Shown one piece after another: positions 44,062 to 52,133 of a DNA stretch of 64,000 nucleotides. The stretch spans positions 36,662,527 to 36,726,526 of the forward strand of contig OX485808.1 of NCBI GenBank assembly GCA_950295325.1, read 5' to 3'. Position 1 is the stretch's first letter; each line of letters begins with the position of its first letter. The notes beneath the pieces are model-generated. The model did no database searches. It had not been told where the DNA came from and saw nothing but the letters and a program-made list of their open reading frames with translations. The translations under genes and the position numbers were made by a program. This DNA is from Polytrichum commune (lineage: Eukaryota; Streptophyta; Polytrichopsida; Polytrichales; Polytrichaceae).

Positions 44062-44616
44062 TCATGACAACCTCGTAGATGCTTGTGGCTTCAGTCGAGG
44101 GTCCATTTTTGGGAGAGGATTCGGTCGAAGTAAATTAACATAGCTAATCGTTCGGTCTTTCATCCGTTCCTTCAATGGCAGCCTATGAGGCGATAATCCT
44201 CTCCTCTTCTTACGAAAAAGTAAAGTCCTTGAAGATTCTCCCGCTACCTTGACATCTTCAATGTCGATTGAATTGTCATTCACATCCCCGGGCTTCACCC
44301 AAATATCCACGCTCAAATCAACCACATCATTTGGATATCCACCCACGCTTTTTGTTAGGTCCTTCTCCACTGCATTGATCTCGAATTTCGCCGCATATCG
44401 TCGTTGGTCCTCCTCCGCCCTCAACTTCCATGCTTGTGTAGATTGTGAGAAGGGAGTCATGACATAGTCATCACGAAATCGATCTCTAGCACTTCTCTCA
44501 TCTCTCTCACGCTCGGGTGATGGATTGAATGGAATATCGGATTCACCTAAATTTGCTATCTCCTCATCACATCCTAGATCCTCAAACATGTCTCTCTTCT
44601 CTCCCATCCTATCCAT
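44062..44616 (-). CDS. Unknown 184-residue protein
   Basis: ATG at 44616-44614, stop at 44062, no interruption. Highly charged: an acidic N-terminus (DMFEDLGCDEEIANLGESD), an Arg/Asp/Glu helix (SPERERDERSARDRFRDDY), a central Asp/Val-rich stretch (DVVDLSVDIWVKPGDVNDN) and a basic C-terminus (FRKKRRGLSP ... RLKPQASTRLS). No recognised domain. Same strand as the coiled-coil ORF, with which it might share an element. Moderate doubt that it is a real gene. Confidence 0.4.
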   Translation of the reverse strand: MDRMGEKRDMFEDLGCDEEIANLGESDIPFNPSPERERDERSARDRFRDDYVMTPFSQSTQAWKLRAEEDQRRYAAKFEINAVEKDLTKSVGGYPNDVVDLSVDIWVKPGDVNDNSIDIEDVKVAGESSRTLLFRKKRRGLSPHRLPLKERMKDRTISYVNLLRPNPLPKMDPRLKPQASTRLS

Positions 44617-44884
44617 GATACTCTACCCTCGTTATATGTATGAGTCTAAATGCTCTACTTATATACTGAGCTCAAAGGACTTTATGAAATTTACAATATT
44701 TGATGTAATCCAAGATGTAGAGGATCCAATTCTCGTTGGTAAGATAAAGACAATACAATATGAATAAAAAGAAAGTCGGTGAAGTCAAAAAGTTAGTTGC
44801 ACTTTTTGAAAAAGTCCCCCCGACACCCGCATTAGAAACCTCTTTGATACCTCTTTGAAGCTTCTATATTTAATGGATTGTCCT

Positions 44885-45350
44885 TTCATTCAACAAATCA
44901 CATATTTGTACTTCAACCTTAGTGGTTCGTATGGTTTCACAACCCACACGCATTCGAATGTCATTTTAATTCAACAAAGTACATATTTGTGCTTCAACCT
45001 TTGTGGTTCATATGGTTTTACAACGCATTTCAGGCATCCGAATGTCATTTTCATTCAACAATTCACATATTTGAGCTTCAACCTTAGTGGTTCGTATGGT
45101 TTCACAACCCACACGCATCCCCATGCCCTTTCATTCAACAATTCACATATTTGTGCTTCAACCTATGTGGTTCATATGGTTTCACAACGCATTTCAGGCA
45201 TCCAAATGCCATTTTCATTCAACAAATCACATATTTGTGCTTCAACCTTAGTGGTTCGTATGGTTTCACAACCCACACGCATTCGAATGTCATTTTAATT
45301 CAACAAAGTACATATTTGTATTTCAACCTTTGTGGTTCATATGGTTTCAC
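44885..45350. repeat. Alternating 81/84-bp satellite (about 165-bp higher-order unit)
   Basis: Six units starting ATTCAACAAxTCACATATTTG at about 44888, 44969, 45053, 45133, 45217 and 45298. Alternate units end in either CCCACACGCATTCGAATG or CGCATTTCAGGCATCCGAATG. The array ends at a CCCTAAACCCTAAACCCTA run (about 45353-45370). The open frame across it is a repeat effect. Confidence 0.85.
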
Positions 45351-45371
45351 AACCCTAAACCCTAAACCCTA

Positions 45372-46600
45372 CGTCTACGTCATTCCAAATTGCTACCACA
45401 TATGTGCCATTGTTTTGTTCTCACACTCATGTAGAAGTGTTTCCATACATGGTTTGAGGGTTTAGGTTCCCAGCTTTCCAACGAACCAACCCGCTTTTTT
45501 TTACGATGCCTACAGCGAAAGATAAACGTTCGCAAATCGCGAGGACTACTTCAAGTTGGCACAATCTCTACTTAGACATATAACTTATGGTATACATTGG
45601 GGTTTTTAGAAAGGGTCATGAACGCACGTGATTCTCAAACATAATGTAGAGTGCATCCCCCGAGTTCCCATAGGCTTCATAAAGATATCTTACCAACACC
45701 TTACACAAATTAGAACATTCTAGAAAAACAAATTAATCTTGTCCACATTGATATTAAACTAGAGAATTGGTGTGGGCTTAAATTTAATGTGGCCCACATT
45801 AGTGATCAATTGGGGGGTGGGTGCACTATACTAAATCCGTATGAGTATATGTGAGTGCACAAAAGAGGTATTGATTTGAACTTTGTTGTATTATGTATAC
45901 ATATTCTTCACAAAATTATAAGTTGTAGTTATGTAAATATATAGAATAATTTTAAAAAATATACAACATCTCTACTAACTTGTATGGTAGTGTCACTAGA
46001 TTTTATAGAATAAGGTTTATTTTATTTTAGTATTGGCTTAAACTGGTACATAAAAAGAACCAACCACATGTGAACATACGATCTTACATATCATTTGATG
46101 GTAGACTTCAAAACAATAATTGCATTAGCTTTTATGACATGTATTACAAATCAGATTATGGGAGGATTGAATGGAAACATATGCTTAGGGACTTGGAAAA
46201 AAGGTCGGACGTGGCCTACCATGACATTCTTAACAAATTTGATTTGATTTGGGGGGTCAAAGGTCTTATTGTGACCCGTAGCAACTTAGTCCCTACTTGG
46301 AAGGATAGGCCTCAAATGAGCATTATTTATAGATTTCCACTTAGGCTGCGCTGTTTCGGCTGGGTTGGTTGTATTTTGAATTTGAATTTTCAATTTGTGC
46401 CAAAAAAAGAATAAGACATGTATTGCAAATCTAAGGGCCGGTTCACAATATGGCCAAACTTTGAGAGGTTCAACATTTGGACCAATGAAAATGCTAAAAT
46501 GCCCAAAGTCCGTCCTCTCGGCCTTCACACTAGAGGCCGAAGTCCAAAGGACGTCGCCTCCAAAAGAGCCTAGGTGGCAACACTTTTAGGAAGTTATGGC
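45372..46600. other. No gene recognised
   Basis: AT-rich sequence. A frame at 46070-46414 codes 114 residues of no known family and contains no supporting splice or promoter signal, so I do not call it. Confidence 0.4.
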
Positions 46601-46607
46601 GCCAAGA

Positions 46608-46676
46608 GTTCGGCCTCTCAAGCAAAGTTTGGGTATAGCAAAATGCTCAACCCAAACTTCCGTCGAGAGGCCGAAC
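46608..46676. repeat. Foldback: nested inverted repeat
   Basis: GTTCGGCCTCTC (46608-46619) pairs with GAGAGGCCGAAC (46665-46676), and inside it AAGTTTGGGT pairs with ACCCAAACTT. A T8 run follows. Related GAGGCCGAA motifs occur at about 46535. A 20-bp direct repeat (GCTTGGCCTTTGGAGGCTTC) lies downstream at about 46788 and 46867. It may be a terminal remnant of a small foldback/MITE element. Confidence 0.7.
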
Positions 46677-47040
46677 TTTTTTTTCATTAAAATAATCAAT
46701 CATTGACAAGATCTTGGCCGTTAGATTGGAGGGGTTATTTTGAGCAAGGAATAAAGTGGCATGCTCCTTTGAGTTTGGACTTTGGGCTTGGCCTTTGGAG
46801 GCTTCACACTTTGGCCATCCAAGCCGAGAGGCCGTGGGAGTTCATGGCCAAAGGTTTGGACTTTGCGCTTGGCCTTTGGAGGCTTCACACTATGCCCAAC
46901 TAAGGCTATCCTTACTATATTTTATTGGCTATTTTCAGTTCATTTCTTTGGACTCTCAACAAAGTTGGGCCACTCAATCGCATGGCCTCTCGACTTGGAC
47001 GGCCATAGTGTGAACTCGGTCATTTACATTTTTTTTTAAA

Positions 47041-47200
47041 AGTTTAGACATAGTGTCCGTTTTTTGGCTCTCAAAAATTCATATGAAGTCCAAAAAATGA
47101 GTTCTTGGTATCTATGGATAGGTAATGAAGTCCTCTACATGAATATGCAATAATATTTCTACTGCCAGAAAATACATGGCCGCAATTCCACGTTGTTCCC
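47041..47200. repeat. Shared module, copy 2
   Basis: The same sequence as 43569-43702, extended by AGAAAATACATGGCCGCAAT and CACGTTGTTCCCC, which is also present in copy 3. It leads directly into C-rich tract D. Confidence 0.9.
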
Positions 47201-47204
47201 CTGC

Positions 47205-47690
47205 CCCCCTTCAACCCGTTCCCTCCCGTCCGCCTCACGTTCCCCACCCGTCCGCTCCACGTTCCCCTCCGTGCGTTCACGTTCCCTCCCGTTCCCTCCA
47301 GTCCGCCCCGCGTTCCCCTCCCGTCCGCCACACGTTCCCCTCCCGTCCGCCCCGCGTTCCCCTCCCGTCCGCCCCGCGTTCCCATCCCATCCGCCCCGCG
47401 TTCCCCACCCGTCCGCCCCGCGTTCCCCACCCGTCCGCCCCGCGTTCCCCACCCGTCCGCCCCGCGTTCCCCACCCGTCCGCCCCACGTTCCCCTACCGT
47501 CCGCCCCACGTTCCCCTACCGTCCGCCCCTCGTTCCCTCCCGTCCGCCCCACGTTCCCTCCCGTCCGCCCCACGTTCCCCTACCGTCCGCCCCACGTTCC
47601 CTCCCGTCCGCCCCATGTTCCCTCCCGTCCGCCCGAGTTCCCCTACGTCCGCCCACTCGTTCCCTCCGTCCGCCCCCGCGTTCCCACGCT
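47205..47690. repeat. C-rich CCGTCCGC tract D
   Basis: A near-regular 22-bp-type repeat (GTTCCCCACCCGTCCGCCCCGC and variants), about 485 bp. It ends about 70 bp before the TATA box of the kinase-like gene. Confidence 0.9.
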
Positions 47691-47761
47691 CCCCATACGT
47701 CCTTTTCGTGCCCCATGTCAAATCCGACCGGGATCCCATAATGATTGTGCACCGCTTTGCC

Positions 47762-47768
47762 TATATAA
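47762..47768 (+). promoter_or_regulatory. TATA box of the kinase-like gene
   Basis: CTATATAAAG lies 233 bp upstream of the ATG at 47995 and just downstream of the C-rich tract. It is followed by a pyrimidine-rich leader (CCTCACTTTCCTCTCC) that looks like an initiator. The leader also carries a 20-bp direct duplication of ATTTCTACATTCACTCACTC near 47940-47980. Confidence 0.7.
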
Positions 47769-47994
47769 AGCCGTGGGGCTTTAGTTCCCCTCACTTTCCT
47801 CTCCTCCCACCACAAAGGGACTCGAGACCTTGTTGCCGTCCCAAGGACAGCGGCACCGCGCGGGTCTCAGGGGGTTTGGGAGGGCAGGGCAAATTGTGGG
47901 GGAACCCTCGCAATTTTGTTTCCAGATTCACTTGCTGATTTCTACATTCACTCACTCATTTCTACATTCACTCACTCACGCGGTTTTTTTCACG

Positions 47995-49911
47995 ATGGAG
48001 GGGGAGGACATTGCTCCTTACCAAGATGAGGATACGAGGGTGCACCGTGCTTGGCTCCAACGCACTCCATCTGCGTATACTGGAGAGGGTACGGGAAGCG
48101 ATGCCGGAAGTGGAAGTACTGCAGCCCGTCCCCCACGTCCAGATCCTTTTCGGTTTGGCGAAGAGTTCTTTGTTGTTGGTCATTCAGGAGGCAACCAAAC
48201 ACGTGGAAGCCGTGGAACACGTGGGAGTCGGGGAAACAGTGGCCTTAGAGGGAGAACAGGAAGGGGACCAAGCTCAGGCAGTTCCACAGATATAAATGCA
48301 GCCACTCGTGGTGAGTCCGTGCCACCACGATCTCCGACACGGCAGACATCAAGACCGGAGAGCCCTGCACGTGATGTACCTCAGGGTTCGGAGCATGGTG
48401 AAAGACGGGGACAGAAACGCCCAGCAGTTTCGGAAGGGACGGAGGAGGGGTCCGCGGTATCAGGTTCGCAATCGAGGAAAAAGAAAAATAGAGGCAAACG
48501 CGACCCGCGGATCGATGAGGCTCGAAACCATTGTAGGGTCGTGCTGTTGGAGTGGTTTAGAAATAACAGCATGGTTTATTTGGAAAAAAAATACCTCAAT
48601 GATGGTACAAAGGGTTTAGAGTTGGTGAGGAACGAATTGATGCTTATTCTCACGGAAGCCACGGATGGACCGGAGTTTGAAGAAGCTAGGGGCATGAACG
48701 ATTGGGACACCTGGATTGAACAACAAGCCAGGGAAGCAATCTACAATCCAACAATGGCATATGATGCTCTGCATCCTGGCGAGGGAAATAGTAGTGGCAG
48801 GAAGTCCGAGCTGTACATGAAGCTAGAGAATTGGAAAAGAGGCGTAATAGCAGCAAAAGGAACATCCGCCCGCAACCTTCCCATTTTTATTGACAGGCAG
48901 ATGGCAGACAACATTGCCACTCAGGGCCGGCAGGGTGTCATATGGTTGCCTAGGAATGCGGAGATCAAAGCCTTGGATAAGGAAATCTTCCAAGGGACCT
49001 TCGGAGTGGTGCGGAGAATCACAATTCATGGAGCATCATTCATCCCTAGCTGGATAGAGTGGGCTGGGAAGACCATGAAGGCCACGAATAGTCTGGAGAA
49101 CCGAAAGGAGCGTTCAATTGAAGCATTGGCGTGTCCAGTAGATCATCCTGGGGTAATCAAGCTACAATACCTCAATATGAAAACATACGAATCCTATTTG
49201 ATGTGGTGGAATGGAGGCTCCTTGAAGAACATGAGGGTCTATGACTTCAGCGTTCCGGAAACCCACGAGCGCACAATCCTTCAAATGCCTGGGGCAGACT
49301 TTGAAGCACGGAAACGGTTGGTTGTATATCGAAGGCATCGAGCTTATTTGGCATGGGCTCTAATGGGCATTGTGGATGTAGTGCACAAGCATGACGTGTT
49401 GCACAATGACCTTAATCCCAACAATGTCATGCTGCATTTCCCACAAGACCGTGATAACACGGTTTACATTGGTGTGTGTGATTGGGGCGTGGCATCCTGG
49501 GGAGGTGAAGACGCACCCTCCAACTATGGAAGAGATTCAGTGGATGAGATGAACAAGCACAAAGCAAAATACAACTGTGCTGGTCCAGAATTATTCCATG
49601 TACGAGGGCAGCGTGAAACATCCACCTCTCCGGTGAGGATGGCTCAGAAACATAGGCACACGTTTCTCTCGGAGTCCTTCTCAGTGGGTGCTTTGGCAAA
49701 GAAGATTTATGCCAGGGATGCGACTTCCCCCTTGTTTCAGCTAAACAGTGATCCAAATGGCTTGAATATGCGGTTTGAGTTAGCATTGGATTCATTGACG
49801 AAGACCAATCCAACGGAAAGGTCAACCATCACACACGTAGTGAACATTTTGAAGTCCCCTCCATACAACATGGTTAACCCGACAATGTGCTTCCGTGACA
49901 CTGCAAAATAG
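47995..49911 (+). CDS. Intronless kinase-like protein, clean frame, inside the hAT-bounded interval
   Basis: The start is ATG 47995 (MEGEDIAPYQDEDTR); the frame is open 55 codons upstream but without ATG. It codes 638 residues. About residues 1-170 are disordered and Gly/Ser/Arg-rich (RGSRGTRGSRGNSG; a KKKNRGKR basic patch that may be a nuclear signal). Residues 170-300 are helical. The kinase fold follows from about 330: GTFGVVRR (Gly-rich loop 334-339), WAGKTMKA (Lys 359), HNDLNPNNVML (His 470, Asp 472, Asn 477), CDWG (Asp 496, DWG in place of DFG) and CAGPELF (APE-like, 531-532). Lys, both Asp and Asn are kept, so activity is possible, though HND/DWG mark a divergent group. A TATA box lies upstream and AATAAA downstream. 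No stop interrupts it, unlike the neighbouring transposase and retroelement genes. Substrate unknown. Confidence 0.85.
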   Translation: MEGEDIAPYQDEDTRVHRAWLQRTPSAYTGEGTGSDAGSGSTAARPPRPDPFRFGEEFFVVGHSGGNQTRGSRGTRGSRGNSGLRGRTGRGPSSGSSTDINAATRGESVPPRSPTRQTSRPESPARDVPQGSEHGERRGQKRPAVSEGTEEGSAVSGSQSRKKKNRGKRDPRIDEARNHCRVVLLEWFRNNSMVYLEKKYLNDGTKGLELVRNELMLILTEATDGPEFEEARGMNDWDTWIEQQAREAIYNPTMAYDALHPGEGNSSGRKSELYMKLENWKRGVIAAKGTSARNLPIFIDRQMADNIATQGRQGVIWLPRNAEIKALDKEIFQGTFGVVRRITIHGASFIPSWIEWAGKTMKATNSLENRKERSIEALACPVDHPGVIKLQYLNMKTYESYLMWWNGGSLKNMRVYDFSVPETHERTILQMPGADFEARKRLVVYRRHRAYLAWALMGIVDVVHKHDVLHNDLNPNNVMLHFPQDRDNTVYIGVCDWGVASWGGEDAPSNYGRDSVDEMNKHKAKYNCAGPELFHVRGQRETSTSPVRMAQKHRHTFLSESFSVGALAKKIYARDATSPLFQLNSDPNGLNMRFELALDSLTKTNPTERSTITHVVNILKSPPYNMVNPTMCFRDTAK

Positions 49912-50641
49912 ATTTTTTTTTATTTTTTTGCAGCAATTTTGAATCATACCAATTTTGTAACCGTTGGAGATGTAAATAAAGCCATCATTTTTTCATACAA
50001 AACTTGTATATTGTATGAGGTTTATGGATCTTAGTGCAATGTTCATACTCCATGAGGTTTTTGCTCCATAATCGAGAAGAAGTCTATGGGAGGCTAACCA
50101 AGGTTCTCGCCTCTCGTGAGGCCACATCGTTCTTTCACATCGTTGTTATCACATCCATGTGCTAAGTTCAAGTTACCTATAGTTGTTTGTGATATGTCTT
50201 GCCAAAATGCAGTTACCTATATTTATTCTAATTTTGGTATGCCACAAAATGTAGTCAACTATAGTTATATCTAGTTAACTAAAGTTGAGCACAATATTGC
50301 AATAGTTATATCGGTTGTACACGTGATCCTCAACATCTCTAAATGTTAACTTTCTTCTATTCCCCACATATTGTACACTATAAATGTTAAACTTGTTAAA
50401 TGTTAACAAAATGGTACTCCCTTCTTTGTAAATCTGACTCTATAAACGTTAATGGATGAAATACAACCATAATATGGATGATAAAAACTACACATCCAGT
50501 TACATTGATTCATATTCACTCGTGATTTGTAAACTTGATATTGAATAAAGTTTTGATTGGGTGTGCAATTTTATGAATGGTATTCTCTCACAAGGACTCT
50601 TCACAATTGTTTATATTTATATTTATATAATTCAGAAACAC
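49912..50641. other. 3' region of the kinase-like gene, then AT-rich spacer
   Basis: It contains the polyadenylation signal (49975-49980) and AT-rich sequence with several TAGTTATA/GTTACCTATA motifs. No ORF of note. Confidence 0.6.
49975..49980 (+). terminator. Polyadenylation signal AATAAA
   Basis: AATAAA lies 64 bp after the stop codon of the kinase-like gene, followed by T-rich sequence. The position is suitable for a near-upstream element. Confidence 0.6.
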
Positions 50642-50811
50642 TTTTTTTTGGAAGTTTGGACATAGTCTCGGTTTTTTGGCTCTCAAAAATTCATATGAAG
50701 TTCAAAAAATGAGTTCTTGGTATCCATGGATAGGTAATGAAGTCCTCTACATGAATATGCAATATTATTTCTATTTCCAGAAAATATATGGCCGCAATTG
50801 CACGTTGTTCC
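50642..50811. repeat. Shared module, copy 3
   Basis: The longest copy, nearly identical to 47041-47200 and 43569-43702. It leads into C-rich tract B in the same orientation as copy 2. Confidence 0.9.
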
Positions 50812-51462
50812 CCTCCCCCCCGCTCCCCTCCGCGTTCCCCCGTCCGCTCCAGCGTTCCCCCCCGTTCCCAACCCCCCTCCCCCCCCTCCCCCCCCGTCCG
50901 CCCCACCCCCTCCCCCGTCCGCTCCACCCCCCTCCGTCCGCCCCACGCCCCACCCCCTCCGTCCGCTCCACCCCCCCGCCCCCGTCCGCTCCACCCCCTC
51001 CCCCTCCGTCCGCTCCACCCCCCCCGTCCGTCCGCTCCACCCCCCCGCCCCCATCCGCTCCACCCCCTCCCCCTCCGTCCGCTCCACCCCCCCGTCCGTC
51101 CGCTCCACCCCCCACCCCCGTCCGCTCCCCCCCCCTCCCCCTCCGTCCGCTCCACCCCCCCCCCCCGCCCCCGTCCGCTCCACCCCCTCCCCCGTCCGCT
51201 CCACACCCCCTCCCCTGTCCGCTCCACCCCCCCGTCCGTCCGCTCCACCCCCCACCCCCGTCCGCTCCCCCCCCCTCCCCCTCCGTCCGCTCCACCCCCC
51301 CGCCCCCGTCCGCTCCACACCCCCTCCCCTGTCCGCTCCACCCCCTCCCCCTCCGTCCGCTCCACCCCCCCGTCCGTCCGCTCCACCCCCTCCCCTTCAT
51401 CCGCTCCACCCCCCCGTCCGTCCGCTCCACCCCCGTCCGCCCCCGTCCGCCCCACACCCTCC
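50812..51462. repeat. C-rich CCGTCCGCTCCACCCCC tract B
   Basis: About 650 bp of CCCCCTCCGTCCGCTCCACC repeats, the largest of the four. It lies about 190 bp inside the right hAT-like end, as tract A lies about 150-230 bp inside the left one. Long Pro-rich or Gly-rich frames across it are artefacts. Confidence 0.9.
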
Positions 51463-51653
51463 TTAGTCATATTTTTCTACTTTGATTTTAACAGAATGAT
51501 AAACACAATGGCAAAATGGTTTACTTGGCAAGGGAAATATGCACATCCACGTCGGCGTTTTCTGCCACATAGGACGCCACCTTGGCAAGAAGGTAAGTAT
51601 TTTACCCACCCTAGTCCATTCACCCTATGTTGACCCTACGTGGACCCTATTGT

Positions 51654-51732
51654 GTCGTGACGGAGGGGTCCGTCACGACACGACACGACATGACGGCACG
51701 ACACCGTCATGACGTCGCGATAGACAACCCTG
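51654..51732 (-). repeat. Inverted hAT-like end with subterminal hairpin
   Basis: ATAGACAACCCTG at 51720-51732 is the exact reverse complement of the 13-bp end at 35713-35725. Subterminally, GTCGTGACGGA (51654-51664) pairs with TCCGTCACGAC (51669-51679), and GTCGTG/CACGAC motifs recur. The 15-bp motif TGTCGTGCCGTCATG occurs near both ends in the terminal orientation. The 8 bp outside (GCCGGGAG) do not match those outside 35713 (GCCTTCAA). It interrupts the 3' end of the Ty3/gypsy element. Confidence 0.7.
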
Positions 51733-52133
51733 GCCGGGAGCCACCCCTGAAGATTGGGGTTAACCCAATCATATGGTATGAATTTGATTGATTTCCATCG
51801 TCCTAATTCTTTTTGGTGTATGGTTTTGATGTCGATGGTTTCGTCATCATGGATTCTTGTGATGGTATAAGGTCCAACCCATTTTTGTTGTGCAAGGGTT
51901 ATGTTGATTTGTTGGTGTGGTAGATATTTGCATATCACCTTTTGTCCTTCATAGAAATTGCATGGTTTCCTTTTACGCGAACAACTTGATTCCTCATTGC
52001 GGTGGTTGGTATTACGGAATCCGTTTGTACAAATTCCAATTGTTTTGCCAGGTGATGTGTTCGTGGTGTCATCAACCTCCAAAACATATGCCTTTGCTTC
52101 AGGGGGCTCATGGTAAGGTTTGATCTTACTCAT
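51733..52133 (-). pseudogene. Second integrase C-terminal (GPY) domain in an overlapping frame, truncated
   Basis: The frame opens with ATGA at 52133, where ATG overlaps the TGA stop of the integrase frame. After a linker (DDTTNTSPGKTIGI) it codes FYEGQKVICKYLPHQQ and KWVGPYTITRIHDD, a GPY/F integrase C-terminal barrel, then KSIKFIPYDWVNPNL. The preceding frame already ends with its own GPY domain, so the domain is duplicated. The segment runs into the hAT-like end at 51732; residues beyond that derive from the inserted end. The 3' LTR is not found. Confidence 0.65.

Noticed and set aside
50683-51633. Gly-rich or Pro-rich 160-280-residue proteins over the C-rich tract (also at 35895, 43098 and 47071)
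   Set aside because: Low-complexity translation of CCGTCCGC repeats in several frames and both strands, with no unique sequence.
35713-51732. A proven single 16-kb hAT element
   Set aside because: The ends match but the flanking 8 bp do not, and the two flanks belong to unrelated sequences. Kept only as a hypothesis.
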